52,967 nt of DNA from Arthrobacter sp. M4 (lineage in GTDB: Bacteria > Actinomycetota > Actinomycetes > Actinomycetales > Micrococcaceae): contig NZ_JAIWYX010000021.1 in the NCBI RefSeq assembly GCF_020251205.1, forward strand, positions 1-52,967, given 5' to 3'. Positions within the stretch are counted from its first letter, which is position 1. Every line of letters begins with the position of its first letter. Shown one piece after another: positions 1-8,993 of the stretch. Made by a program: the position numbers and the translations under genes. The notes under the pieces were generated by a model. It made no database searches, was not told the DNA's origin, and was given only the letters and a program-made list of their open reading frames with translations.

Positions 1-142
1 CTCCGGCTGCACCAGACCATGAATGAGTGAGAAGCGAAATCTTCGCCGAACCACGAGGAAGGAAGCATCGGCCACGCCAACGGCCAACCACAACTGAACA
101 TTCTCACGACTGACACACCGTCGGCAACACGCCGGCAAGGGT

Positions 143-157
143 GTTGACAGTGTCAAC
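143..157. promoter_or_regulatory. Perfect 15-bp palindrome, left of tRNA fragment
   Basis: GTTGACAGTGTCAAC is a perfect inverted repeat around a central G. It recurs at 318-332. The repeat copy at 17397-17411 has both arms changed together (GTGGACA/TGTCCAC), so the symmetry is kept. It is a likely protein-binding site; the protein is unknown. Confidence 0.55.
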
Positions 158-201
158 AGGGCTGGAGGCCCAAAAACCGCGCCCAGCCTAGGGGAAAACG
201 C

Positions 202-224
202 GTGCCCGAGGTGGGACTCGAACC
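202..224 (-). other. tRNA 3'-end fragment, att-like core
   Basis: Read on the minus strand, this gives a T-loop TTCGAGT, the 3' half of a T stem and an acceptor 3' strand CTCGGGC plus A. Upstream sequence does not complete the T stem or any other arm, so this is not a whole tRNA. The acceptor would pair with GCCCGAG, a start typical of bacterial tRNA-Leu. Such 3' fragments are left when elements integrate into tRNA genes. Confidence 0.6.
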
Positions 225-317
225 TGAATTTCGCCCTTGGAAACAAAGGGAACTCCAGAAAACATCCGCAATCCGAGCCAGTACGGCCGATATACGACCC
301 GATCCGACGCCAAATCC

Positions 318-332
318 GTTGACAGTGTCAAC
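318..332. promoter_or_regulatory. Perfect 15-bp palindrome, right of tRNA fragment
   Basis: This is a second identical copy of GTTGACAGTGTCAAC, 175 bp from the first, so the tRNA fragment lies between two equal sites. The equivalent in the other long repeat (17572-17586) carries one mismatch between arms. Confidence 0.55.
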
Positions 333-368
333 GCCCCTTTCTGACAGATTTTGAACAACTCCGAGGGA

Positions 369-401
369 CTGCCGCGCCTCCCGAAACAAGGGGCGCGGCA
401 G
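369..401 (+). terminator. GC-rich hairpin at end of repeat copy A
   Basis: CTGCCGCGCC and GGCGCGGCAG form a perfect 10-bp stem over a 13-nt loop. No clear T run follows here. The matching hairpin in the other repeat has a T tract, so this may be a decayed terminator. Confidence 0.45.
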
Positions 402-402
402 C

Positions 403-733
403 TCTGTGTTCTGCCGAAGTCTTCCGGGCGATTGTTCCCCACAGCCGCTTCCGGATCCACCAGATCAAAGGGTCGGTCCCGCCGTGAAGGGAAACCGGTC
501 CGCCCTCCTCGTTCCAATGTGTTTGAAGCTTCCTCAATCGAGGCGACTTTCCCTCGCGCCGCCACGTTTGCGGACGAGTTGCTTGCATCGTAGTCCCTTG
601 GGATGGTCGGTCAGTTGCGCGCAGCTGTTCGGAAGCAGCAGTCTCCACACTGGTGAACCGGGGTGTTCGACGTGCGGGCGGTACCGCGCCACTACCCCGC
701 CCAACGCCGAACACGTTTTGGAAATAGGGACTT
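403..733. other. Gene-free stretch
   Basis: I see no supported gene between the repeat and the tetR stop codon. Open frames here run on both strands without start signals or family resemblance. Confidence 0.5.
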
Positions 734-1357
734 TCAGATTGCGGAGCTCTCGGGAGAGAAGTCCCGCGAGCTCAGGCCTGACGCCCATGCTCGTCCGTAG
801 ACAGATAGGTCTCTCAGCTGCCGGGTGATTTCGGCTGCGGTCTGGTTGCTACCGCCCTCGACCCACCAGGTGAGAACACCGACAATTTCTCCTGCCCACG
901 CCCGGGCCATGACATCGAGAGGGATCCGGGGCGCGGCGCCGAACCTCCTGGCCCGTTCGGTGAAGGTTTCCTCGGCTTTCCGGGCCACGGCATCCGTGAG
1001 TTCCCGCAAGGCCGCACCATCTCCTTCCCCGCGCAGGATGACTTGGTACGTTGCCCGCTCTTGTTCCGCGTGCTCGAAAATGCGGAGCACCGGAAGTCCG
1101 GAGAATCCCTGCGGCTGGGCGTCTTCGATGGCCGGCATCAGCTGTTCACGGTCCGCGGCGACTTCTCTTGCGATGCTTAGCAGCAGGTCATCCTTGTCCC
1201 TGTAGTGGGCGTAGAAGGTGCCTCGGGCTATCTCGGCGCGGGCGAGGATCTCATCTATCGTCACCGAGCGGAAGCCCTTCTCCAGCACGAGACCAACGAA
1301 TGATGCCCGGATCGCGGCACGGGAACGCACCGCTCGACGATCTCCGACTGCAACCAT
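734..1357 (-). CDS. TetR-family transcriptional regulator
   Basis: The 207-residue product has an N-terminal helix-turn-helix (SVTIDEILARAEIARGTFYA) typical of TetR repressors, followed by a helical ligand domain. The ATG at 1357 is preceded by GGAGGGG at good spacing; the longer TTG frame would overlap that ribosome site. It is divergent from the acyl-CoA ligase operon, and a palindrome lies between them at 1472-1486. It probably represses that operon and is released by an acyl-CoA or aromatic acid. The ligand cannot be read from sequence. Confidence 0.9.
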   Translation of the reverse strand: MVAVGDRRAVRSRAAIRASFVGLVLEKGFRSVTIDEILARAEIARGTFYAHYRDKDDLLLSIAREVAADREQLMPAIEDAQPQGFSGLPVLRIFEHAEQERATYQVILRGEGDGAALRELTDAVARKAEETFTERARRFGAAPRIPLDVMARAWAGEIVGVLTWWVEGGSNQTAAEITRQLRDLSVYGRAWASGLSSRDFSPESSAI

Positions 1358-1421
1358 ATGGCTCTCCCCTCCCAAACCTCATACGAAAACATAGCGGCTG
1401 AGGTAACGCCCGCCAGGGCCA

Positions 1422-1450
1422 TTGACGCATGACCTGGATCACACTATAGT
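1422..1450 (+). promoter_or_regulatory. Sigma-70-type promoter of the acyl-CoA ligase operon
   Basis: TTGACG (1422-1427) and TATAGT (1445-1450) are separated by 17 bp and point into the ligase gene. This is the best -35/-10 match seen in the left part of the window. Confidence 0.6.
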
Positions 1451-1471
1451 CCTGAACACTCAGTCTAGTAA

Positions 1472-1486
1472 TAGACGACACGTCTA
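1472..1486. promoter_or_regulatory. Candidate TetR operator
   Basis: TAGACGACACGTCTA is a perfect 6-bp inverted repeat around ACA. It lies just downstream of the -10 box and upstream of the ligase start, where a bound repressor would block transcription. Binding by the adjacent TetR protein is inferred. Confidence 0.6.
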
Positions 1487-1500
1487 GTTTTGGAGTGAAA

Positions 1501-3057
1501 TTGAATCTTGGTCGTTATGTGCGCCGAATGGCCACGTTCCAGCCCGATGCCGAGGCGCTCATCTGCGGGGAGATCCGTCTGAGCTACAGGGCACTGGATG
1601 AACGCAGCGATCTTCTCGCCGCTGCGCTCCAGGACGCGGGCCTCCGGAAGGGCGATTGCGTGGCCACCCTGGCCTGGAACACTTCCGATCTGGTGGTCAC
1701 GGAAGTTGCCCTGTACAAGGCCGGACTTGTCCGGGCGCCCATAAACGCCAGGCTCGAAGTTCTGGAGATCCGCCATTTGCTGTCCGAGTCGGGGGCCAAG
1801 GTCCTTCTCACCGATTCAGAACACCTTGAGATGGCAAGCGCGGCATCGAAGGGCACAGGCGTTGGGCTCACCATCTGCTACGACGGCCCCAGCGACACCG
1901 TGCCCGGTTTCGAGGAACTGCTGAGCAGCACGACGCCTATCCCGGTCGACGTGGAATGCTGCGAGGACGACCTCGCGGTGCTTCACTTCACGTCCGGTTC
2001 GACCGGGAAGCTAAAGGCCGCAATGCAGAGCTACGGCAATCGCATGGTGCTGATGCGCAAGAACACCATGCATCCCGACACCCGAATCGAACCAGGGGGC
2101 AAGCAAATCCTCGCCGGACCCATCACCCACGCCTCGGGGATGCCGCTGATGAGCATCTTCTTCACCGGCGGCTGCGCCATCGTCATGCGGAACTGGGACC
2201 CGGTGGACTTCCTCACGCTCGTCGAGCGTGAGCGGGCCACGCACGCGTTCCTCGTCCCCACCATGATCAACACGGTTCTTGCCAGGCCGGACGCCGCGGA
2301 CTATGACCTTTCCAGCCTCCGGCGTGTGATCTACGGGGCGGCTCCCATGTCCGCGCAGCGGATTCAGGAAGCATGGAACCTCTTCGGCCCGGTGCTGGCC
2401 CAGGGCTTCGGCGCCGGAGAGACGACGTCGGGGGTCATGTTTCTGAGCACTGAAGACCATCGCAGAGCGATCGAGGGGGAGGATCCAGAGCTTTTGCTCT
2501 CCTGTGGTCGGCCGTTCACGGAGACAGAAGTGCAAGTCATCGACGACGAGGGCAAGCCGGTGGCCCCGGGAGAAATAGGTGAGGTCGCCGTACGCGGGCC
2601 CGATGTCGTGGCCGGCTACTACCGGGACCCGGAGCTGACCGCCGCAAGTTTCGCCGACGGATGGTTCCTCACAGGTGACCTCGCGCGCTGCCGCGAGGAC
2701 GGCTACGTGTTCATCGTCGACCGGAAGAAAGACATGATCATCTCCGGCGGCTTCAATATCTACTCCGTCGAGGTCGAATCCGTGCTGCACCAGCACCCCG
2801 GGGTGCTGGAAGCCGCCGTCGTCGGAGTCCCCGACGAGGAATGGGGCGAAGCCGTCAAGGCCGTTGTCGTCCCCCGCGACGGCGTCGTACTGGACGAGCA
2901 AGAGCTGATCGCATTCTGCTCAAAGCGCCTGTCCCGGATGAAAAAACCACGATCGGTCGACTTCGCACCAGTGCTGCCGATCAACCAGAACGGTAAGACC
3001 GACCGCAAAACGATCCGCGAACGGTACTGGGCCAGTGCCGCCCGCCACGTCAACTAA
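1501..3057 (+). CDS. Acyl-CoA synthetase (AMP-forming ligase)
   Basis: The product activates a carboxylic acid with ATP and coenzyme A. The ANL-family phosphate loop TSGSTGK is at about residues 164-170, followed by YGAAPMS, the ATP motif WFLTGDLA, the hinge DRKKDMIISGG and a C-terminal catalytic lysine in NGKTDRK. I chose the TTG at 1501 because GGAG ends 5 nt before it and the protein then begins MNLGRYVRR, as relatives do. The GTG at 1495 directly abuts the ribosome site. The length of 518 residues is normal. It is the first gene of the operon under TetR control. Substrate chain or ring type is not determined. Confidence 0.93.
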   Translation: MNLGRYVRRMATFQPDAEALICGEIRLSYRALDERSDLLAAALQDAGLRKGDCVATLAWNTSDLVVTEVALYKAGLVRAPINARLEVLEIRHLLSESGAKVLLTDSEHLEMASAASKGTGVGLTICYDGPSDTVPGFEELLSSTTPIPVDVECCEDDLAVLHFTSGSTGKLKAAMQSYGNRMVLMRKNTMHPDTRIEPGGKQILAGPITHASGMPLMSIFFTGGCAIVMRNWDPVDFLTLVERERATHAFLVPTMINTVLARPDAADYDLSSLRRVIYGAAPMSAQRIQEAWNLFGPVLAQGFGAGETTSGVMFLSTEDHRRAIEGEDPELLLSCGRPFTETEVQVIDDEGKPVAPGEIGEVAVRGPDVVAGYYRDPELTAASFADGWFLTGDLARCREDGYVFIVDRKKDMIISGGFNIYSVEVESVLHQHPGVLEAAVVGVPDEEWGEAVKAVVVPRDGVVLDEQELIAFCSKRLSRMKKPRSVDFAPVLPINQNGKTDRKTIRERYWASAARHVN

Positions 3058-3070
3058 CCCAGGAGCATCG

Positions 3071-4240
3071 ATGACTTTCACACTCGAACCGACCTATCAC
3101 GACAATCCCCGGCTCCAGCACCTTATCGAGCAGCTACGAAGCTACCTGCTTCAGGAACTAATCCCCTACGAGCAGGAACACGGGCTTACGCCCGAGACGA
3201 ACCTCAGCCGCGAAATACTCGAACCCGTGTGGCGGCGCAGTCGCGAGCTCGGCTTCTACGGAATCAGCCTCCCGGCCGAACTTGGCGGGCAGGGCATCAC
3301 CATCAGCGAACTGTGTGCGCTGAAGGAAGAACTGACAGCGCACGGCTCCGTACTGTCCCACTCCGTCCTGGGCGACATGGGCGGCCCGCTCCGGGCCGGG
3401 TCCATCATGCAGTACGCAACGCCGTACCAGCTAGAGCGATACCTCATGCCGGTGATCCGGGGCGAACGAGCGTGCTGTTTCTCGATCACCGAGGCCGACG
3501 CCGGATCCGATGTCCGGCGCATGAGGACGACCGCGGAACCGGACGGCGAGCACTACATCCTCAACGGGGCAAAGGTCTTTAGCTCGGCAGCTCCATTCGC
3601 TGACTTCGCGATCGTGGTCGCCCGGATGGCCGACAAAGAGGAGCTTTACAGCGCTTTCCTGGTGGATCTCAACACACCCGGCTGCACGGTCCGCGAAGGC
3701 GAAGTCCCGATGTCCGGTCAGCAGATCGAGGGAGACCTCGACTTCGACAACTGCCGCGTCCCGGCAGAAAACCTGCTCGGCAAAATCGGGGAGGGAATGC
3801 GCATCGGCATCGGGCGGATCACCCTGAACCGGCTCCTGCACAGCCCCTCCATCATCGGAGCCGCCCGCCGGGCATGGAACCTCTCCGTGGAATTCAGCAA
3901 AGACCGCATCGCCTTCGGCCAGCCGCTGCTGGCACTCCAGGCCATCCAGCACAAGCTGGCAGAGATGGCCACGGAGATTTACGCCGCCCGCTCCATGGTG
4001 ACCGCAACCGCGGCAGCGCTCGACCGCGGCCAGGACATTGCTGTGGAGGCGAACATGTGCAAGCTGTTCGCCGCCGAGGCCTGCTTCCGGGTGGCCGACC
4101 AGGCAGTACAGATCCATGGGAAGGCCGGACTGACCCACGGCAACGAGATTGAGCAGCTGTTCCGGACCCTGCGTATGTTCCGCATCGTGACCGGAACCAG
4201 CGAGATCCACAAGAACGCGATCGCCAGGTCCCTCGCCTGA
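3071..4240 (+). CDS. Acyl-CoA dehydrogenase
   Basis: This FAD enzyme of 389 residues introduces the alpha,beta double bond into an acyl-CoA. It shows the FAD-contact motif FSITEADAGSDV, the HGKAGLTHGNEIEQLFR segment and the C-terminal signature RIVTGTSEIHKN. The start is ATG 3071 with AGGAG upstream, 13 nt after the ligase stop, so it should be co-transcribed. Its partner ligase would supply the acyl-CoA. Usual length for the family. The electron-transfer partner is not encoded nearby. Confidence 0.95.
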   Translation: MTFTLEPTYHDNPRLQHLIEQLRSYLLQELIPYEQEHGLTPETNLSREILEPVWRRSRELGFYGISLPAELGGQGITISELCALKEELTAHGSVLSHSVLGDMGGPLRAGSIMQYATPYQLERYLMPVIRGERACCFSITEADAGSDVRRMRTTAEPDGEHYILNGAKVFSSAAPFADFAIVVARMADKEELYSAFLVDLNTPGCTVREGEVPMSGQQIEGDLDFDNCRVPAENLLGKIGEGMRIGIGRITLNRLLHSPSIIGAARRAWNLSVEFSKDRIAFGQPLLALQAIQHKLAEMATEIYAARSMVTATAAALDRGQDIAVEANMCKLFAAEACFRVADQAVQIHGKAGLTHGNEIEQLFRTLRMFRIVTGTSEIHKNAIARSLA

Positions 4241-4319
4241 GCCCAGTGCGAAAACACGGCAGATCCTGCCCGGGTCCTAGAACTTCCACATTCCCCGTAC
4301 GCCGCCCATAAGGAAGACC

Positions 4320-5795
4320 ATGACAAACGCGTCACCCCTCACGATGAAGGAAGGCTCCGACACAAGCCCAAAACTCCTGGGAGTCATCGGCTTCCTGGTC
4401 CTGGTCGAATTCGTCAGCGGCCTCCTGCAGGGCTTCTACGATCCCCTGCAAAAGCTCTTCGCCATTGAGTACCAGGTCGGTGACGCCCAGATCACGTGGT
4501 TCCACGCCGTCCAGAGTCTGTCCGCGGCCATCAGCGTCCCGCTTCTGGCCAAACTCGGTGACATGTTCGGACACCGCCGAATCCTCCGGATTGCCGTCGT
4601 CGTGGTGCTTATCGGCACGCTGCTCACGGCATTCGCACCGAACTTCGCTGTGCTGCTGGTCTCCAGGATCTTCACGGGCCCGATCGCCGTATGGCTGCCA
4701 TTGGAAATAGCGCTCGTCCATCACAGGGTCTCCGGTGAGCGCGCCCGCCGTACGATCGGCATCCTGGTTTCAGTCCTAACGCTCGGAGCCGTTGTCGGAA
4801 CGATCCTGTCCGGGGTCATCATCAGCTGCGCCGATCTCTCACTGGCCCTGCTGTTACCCCCGGTCTTCATCTCCGCGGCCCTCTATGCGGTGATGTTCCG
4901 CATTCCGGAGTCTCCCACGCGATCGGCTCCCGGGATCGATGGCCTCGGTCTGGCCGGCCTGGCCGGCGGCATGGTCCTCCTTCTGCTGGGCATGAGCCAG
5001 ATCGCCCACCAGGGATTGCGATCCGGACTGGCCTGGGCACTCATCGGCGGCGCCCTAGCTGTGCTCTCGGCGTGGGTCCTGTGGGAACGCCGGACCGCAT
5101 ACCCGGCGGTCGACATCCGCATGCTCGCCTGCCCAAGGCTAGCCCCCCTCTACATCGCCGGATTCCTCTTCGGCTGCGTACTCTTCGGTTTTCAGTCCCC
5201 GCTCACCACCTTCGCAGCCTCCGACCCCGTTTCCGACGGCTACGGACTGGGCCTACCGACCGTAGCCATCTCCATCGTCATCGCCGTATTCACCATCCTC
5301 ACTTCACTCGGCGCCGCGAGCTTCACGCTGGCCAGCCACCGGATAGGGATGAAAAAAGTTCTCGTCACCGGCGCGGGCCTCGCCGCCTGCGGTTTCGGCT
5401 TCTTTGCCGTCGAACACTCAGCAGCATGGACCGTGTTCGTGCTGGCAGTCCCCGCCGGCATCGGCATGGGCCTCCTGATGGGATCCCTACCGGCCCTGAT
5501 CGCCGAAAACGCGCCCGATGCCAGCACCGGCATCGCCACCGGAGTCTACAACTCACTGCGCACACTGGGCGGCTCCATGGCCGGTGCCCTGTTCGGCATC
5601 ATCCTCACGGTCTTCGCTCAAGCTGACGGTTCCGCGAGCGACGGCGGCTACACCCTTATCTGGGTCATCGCCGCAGTCTGCTTCGCTCTGGCCGGGATCG
5701 TTCTCGCCATCAGAAAACCCGATCCGACACCCGGATTCTCAGCACGTCCCACGCCCACCGGCACCATGGCCGTCGTCGAGAACACGAATCAGTGA
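4320..5795 (+). CDS. MFS transporter
   Basis: The 491-residue protein is an integral membrane permease with the size and repeated hydrophobic helices (about 14) of the DHA2-type major facilitator group. The loop after helix 2 has the family motif LGDMFGHRRIL. AAGGAAG precedes the ATG. It sits between acyl-CoA and amidase genes in the same operon, so it probably moves the pathway substrate or exports a toxic intermediate. Direction of transport cannot be told. Confidence 0.92.
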   Translation: MTNASPLTMKEGSDTSPKLLGVIGFLVLVEFVSGLLQGFYDPLQKLFAIEYQVGDAQITWFHAVQSLSAAISVPLLAKLGDMFGHRRILRIAVVVVLIGTLLTAFAPNFAVLLVSRIFTGPIAVWLPLEIALVHHRVSGERARRTIGILVSVLTLGAVVGTILSGVIISCADLSLALLLPPVFISAALYAVMFRIPESPTRSAPGIDGLGLAGLAGGMVLLLLGMSQIAHQGLRSGLAWALIGGALAVLSAWVLWERRTAYPAVDIRMLACPRLAPLYIAGFLFGCVLFGFQSPLTTFAASDPVSDGYGLGLPTVAISIVIAVFTILTSLGAASFTLASHRIGMKKVLVTGAGLAACGFGFFAVEHSAAWTVFVLAVPAGIGMGLLMGSLPALIAENAPDASTGIATGVYNSLRTLGGSMAGALFGIILTVFAQADGSASDGGYTLIWVIAAVCFALAGIVLAIRKPDPTPGFSARPTPTGTMAVVENTNQ

Positions 5796-5821
5796 ATCCA
5801 ACAACAAGGAAAGAATCCATC

Positions 5822-7054
5822 ATGAGTGAACTCACCACGGACGCTCACGCCACCGAACTGACAGGCGGCCTGCGTGCAGAGGCCGCCGAACTGCTGCCCG
5901 AGCTTACCGCTCTCCGGCGTGAACTCCATGCTCACCCGGAAACGGGTACCGAACTGCCCCGCACCCAACGTCGGCTGCTGGGCGCCCTCGACCGGCTGCC
6001 CCTGGACATCACGCTCGGCGAGGGACTCAGCTCCATCGTCGCGGTGCTCCGCGGCGGCCACCCCGGGCCAACGGTGCTCCTACGCAGCGACATGGACGGC
6101 CTGCCCCTCACCGAACAAACCGGACTGCCATACCGATCCGAGAACGGGGCAATGCACGCCTGCGGGCACGACCTTCACATGGCCGGCCTCATAGGAGCAG
6201 CGAAACTGCTCGCCGCCCGCCAGGACCAGCTCCCAGGGAACGTCATTTTGATGTTCCAACCCGCGGAAGAAACCCTGCAGGGAGCCAAAATGATGCTCGC
6301 CGAAGGCCTCCTGAACGCCACAGGTGAACACCCCGTAGCCGCCTACGGCATCCACGTCGCACCAGGACCCAGAGGCCACTTCGGCCTCTCGTCCGGGATC
6401 TCAGCAGCCGGCTCCAACCGCCTGACCCTCACAGTGGACGGCAAGGGAGGACACGGTTCCCGCCCCCACGAAACCGTTGACCCCGTCCCGATCCTCGCCG
6501 AAATCATCCTCGCGCTGCAAAGCCTCGTCACCCGGCAAATGGACGCCCAGGATCCCGTGGTCCTGTCCATCACCACTCTCCAGGCGGGCACCGTCGGTAA
6601 CATCATCCCCGCCCAGGCCAGTGCCGGCGGCACCATCCGCAACCTGAGCGAGGACTCCCTCAAACGCCTCACCGGGCGAGTCAACCGCCTGGTCAGGGGC
6701 ATCGCCGAGGCCCACGGAGCCAGCGCCACAGCGGAAATCATCGAAGGGTGCCCCGCCCTCGTCAACGACGAAGCTCTCACCAACCAGTCCACGGACGTCC
6801 TCACCCGGATGTTCGGCGAAACGCGAGTGACACGCGCCGACGCCAGCCTCGCCGTCATGGGCTCGGAGGACTTCGCGTTCATAGCCCGGGAGGTCCCCGC
6901 CAGCTTCTTCCGGCTCCTCGCATCACCGGAAAAAATCGATCCCTCGACACTCGCATACAACCATTCACCGCTGGTGCAATTCGACGATTCCATCCTGGGA
7001 GACCACGCTGCCGCACTCGCCGCACTCGCCATCGACCGCCTCCAGCGCGGATAG
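5822..7054 (+). CDS. M20-family amidohydrolase
   Basis: This is a di-zinc peptidase-fold hydrolase that splits N-acyl amino acids or similar amides. Metal ligands are visible in the HACGHDLH segment (about residues 112-119) and the catalytic glutamate in QPAEET (about 149). The late motif MGSEDFAF is also present. The ATG at 5822 follows AAGGAAAG; the upstream in-frame ATG at 5792 overlaps the MFS end and lacks a ribosome site. It would free an acid for the ligase of the same operon. It resembles hippurate hydrolases and indole-acetyl-amino-acid hydrolases. Confidence 0.92.
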   Translation: MSELTTDAHATELTGGLRAEAAELLPELTALRRELHAHPETGTELPRTQRRLLGALDRLPLDITLGEGLSSIVAVLRGGHPGPTVLLRSDMDGLPLTEQTGLPYRSENGAMHACGHDLHMAGLIGAAKLLAARQDQLPGNVILMFQPAEETLQGAKMMLAEGLLNATGEHPVAAYGIHVAPGPRGHFGLSSGISAAGSNRLTLTVDGKGGHGSRPHETVDPVPILAEIILALQSLVTRQMDAQDPVVLSITTLQAGTVGNIIPAQASAGGTIRNLSEDSLKRLTGRVNRLVRGIAEAHGASATAEIIEGCPALVNDEALTNQSTDVLTRMFGETRVTRADASLAVMGSEDFAFIAREVPASFFRLLASPEKIDPSTLAYNHSPLVQFDDSILGDHAAALAALAIDRLQRG

Positions 7055-7248
7055 CCTGTCTACAACAGCAACCTGCGAAACAAGTGAAGGAGTTGGCACC
7101 GAACCCGTCATCGGAGATGATTCCGGGAGTCGTGGCCGGGCCGGTCTTCCTCGCCGAAAGGGGTCGAGTACGCCAACGACCAGACAGCATCGCGCAGGCG
7201 CCATTCACCAGTCCTGGTGTCGATGGTCCTGACGGCCTTCAAGCCCAC

Positions 7249-8028
7249 TCAGTCTCCGGCGTTGACAGCGCCGTCGATCAATCCCATGAACATGGTTTTG
7301 TGCAGCACGTCCACATGCTTGCGGGAGACTTCGACGGCGCGCTGACCGTCGCCGGCTCGCAGCGCCTCAACCAGCGCAACGTGGTCCCGGTTGGAAGTGT
7401 GAAGAATCTCGATTGGATACGGGATGAAGTAGGCGTAGAGCTCAGCCAAGGTCTCGTGATAGGCGTCCACTGCCGTACCCAAGGCCGAGGACGCCCCTAC
7501 CAGCTGGTGAAAACGCTCGTCGGCCCGGTGGTATTCGGACCAATTGGAAGAGCTGGCCATTTCCCGGGTCAGCCGCTCAAGCTCATCAAGTTGCCCGGCC
7601 GTGGCGTTGACCGCAGCGTAGTGGGTCACAGCGCATTCGAAGAGGAGGCGCCTGTCCACCAGCCGATTCACGGCGCGGGATTCGGCCGGGGAAGCTACCA
7701 GCTCGGCCAAGACTTTTCGGGGCGGGTCATCTGCCACAAACGTTCCGCCGCCCCTGCCGCGCCGACGGACCACCACGCCCTGCTCGGCCAGACCCGCCAA
7801 CGCGCGGCGTGCCGTGATCGGGCTAACTGAGAGGCCAACCGCCACATCCTCCTGGTCAGGCAGCCTCTCACCGGGCTTCAGCAGGCCCAAGGAAATGGCC
7901 ATGCCAATGCGTGACCGAACAGCGTCGATGGCGCTCCGCCGGTCAATACCGGCCAGTGCGCCGGCACCGATGGGTGACCGGTCGGTGAGCTCGGGCTGAC
8001 GATTCATACCCGCTACTTTACGGCCCAC
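7249..8028 (-). CDS. GntR-family regulator with FCD domain
   Basis: The protein of 259 residues has an N-terminal winged helix (DVAVGLSVSPITARRALAGL) and a C-terminal all-helical FCD ligand domain with the metal-site motif RADERFH. The GTG start at 8028 is preceded by GGAGG at 4 nt. It is divergent from the nitrilase-permease genes and a palindrome lies between them, so it most likely controls that set. FCD proteins bind small carboxylates; the ligand here is unknown. Confidence 0.9.
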   Translation of the reverse strand: MGRKVAGMNRQPELTDRSPIGAGALAGIDRRSAIDAVRSRIGMAISLGLLKPGERLPDQEDVAVGLSVSPITARRALAGLAEQGVVVRRRGRGGGTFVADDPPRKVLAELVASPAESRAVNRLVDRRLLFECAVTHYAAVNATAGQLDELERLTREMASSSNWSEYHRADERFHQLVGASSALGTAVDAYHETLAELYAYFIPYPIEILHTSNRDHVALVEALRAGDGQRAVEVSRKHVDVLHKTMFMGLIDGAVNAGD

Positions 8029-8049
8029 ATTTCCTCCTTCCCATTATTT

Positions 8050-8062
8050 GATCATTATGATC
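8050..8062. promoter_or_regulatory. Candidate GntR operator
   Basis: GATCATTATGATC is a perfect 6-bp inverted repeat around T in an AT-rich divergent promoter region. It sits between the regulator and nitrilase starts. Binding by the adjacent GntR protein is inferred. Confidence 0.55.
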
Positions 8063-8104
8063 TAATATCGTGTAGATCACATCCCCCAAACGTGGAGACA
8101 CCCC

Positions 8105-8983
8105 ATGCAACGAATCCTGTCCCTTGTCGCAGCCCAGGCGCCGCCGCGGCTGATCGGTGAACCCCTGTCCGCCTTCGCGGACGAGGCCAAAGCCGCCGTC
8201 GAAAGCAGCCCGGGCAGCAAGCTGGTGGTTTTTCCGGAACTTCACCTTTTCGGCGACTCCGAGCCGGACCTCCAGCGCACCGAGATGCTGCAGGCCGCTG
8301 CCGAGCCGCTGGACGGTCCGCGAGTGAAGGAGTTGCAGCAGCTAGCGGAGGACCTGGACACCTGGCTTGTGCCGGGCAGCGTTTGCGAAAGGGGGCCGGA
8401 AGGCCAGCTGTTCAACACGCAGCTTGTACTTTCCCCCGACGGCGGACTGGCCGCCTATTACCGGAAGGTTTTCCCCTGGCGTCCGTTTGAGCCCTACGAT
8501 CCCGGCGACCGGTTCACCACCGTGGACCTTGCCGGTATCGGCCGGATCGGCCTGAACATCTGCTACGACGCCTGGTTCCCGGAGGTGTCCCGGCAGCTCG
8601 CCTGGATGGGCGCCGAAGTCATCCTCAACGTCGTCAAGACCACGACGCCGGACCGTCGGCAGGAACTGGTGCTGGCGAAAGCAAACGCCATCGTCAACCA
8701 GGTGTTCGTGGTCAGCGTCAACTGTGCCGGACCAACCGGCACGGGCCGCAGCATCATCGTCGACCCCGAAGGCAACACGCTTGCCGAGGCTCCGGACGAC
8801 AGTCCCACCCTGCTCGCAGCGGAACTGGACCTTTCCGCCGTCGAGCACGTCCGCACGCACGGCACGGAAAACCTCAACCGCCCCTGGTCCCAGCTCCGCC
8901 CCGGCGAGGCCGCCATCGAACTGCCCATCTACCAAGGCCGGATGAACCCGGACACCTGGACGCCCCAGTCCCTCAACTCCTAA
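8105..8983 (+). CDS. Carbon-nitrogen hydrolase (nitrilase superfamily)
   Basis: This cytoplasmic hydrolase of 292 residues carries the full catalytic set: Glu45 in FPELHLFG, Lys121 in YYRKVFPW and Cys153 in NICYDAWFPE. Members attack amides, carbamoyl groups or nitriles. It is transcribed away from the GntR regulator and is followed after about 10 nt by a permease, so it probably acts on the imported compound. The motif set fits an amidase rather than a true nitrilase, but the substrate is not readable. Confidence 0.92.
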   Translation: MQRILSLVAAQAPPRLIGEPLSAFADEAKAAVESSPGSKLVVFPELHLFGDSEPDLQRTEMLQAAAEPLDGPRVKELQQLAEDLDTWLVPGSVCERGPEGQLFNTQLVLSPDGGLAAYYRKVFPWRPFEPYDPGDRFTTVDLAGIGRIGLNICYDAWFPEVSRQLAWMGAEVILNVVKTTTPDRRQELVLAKANAIVNQVFVVSVNCAGPTGTGRSIIVDPEGNTLAEAPDDSPTLLAAELDLSAVEHVRTHGTENLNRPWSQLRPGEAAIELPIYQGRMNPDTWTPQSLNS

Positions 8984-8993
8984 GGAAACAGCG

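Larger units (their letters stand above)
1..402. repeat. Long imperfect direct repeat, copy A
   Basis: This stretch matches 17250-17673 over about 400 bp in the same orientation, with scattered substitutions and small indels. The best-kept part (about 188-265) holds a tRNA 3'-end-like segment. On either side lie 15-bp palindromes, and a GC-rich hairpin closes the unit. The layout resembles integration-site DNA of tRNA-targeting elements; the role is inferred. The copy may begin left of the window. Confidence 0.8.

Noticed and set aside
153..389. Minus frame conserved between both long repeats (GRNSGSSPTSGTRFPLG)
   Set aside because: The conserved part is the antisense reading of the tRNA 3' end and its flank; there is no ribosome site and the ends differ, so I treat it as a shadow of repeat DNA.
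2011..2901. 296-codon minus frame inside the acyl-CoA ligase
   Set aside because: Fully antisense to a gene with all family motifs; it is a third-position GC artefact.
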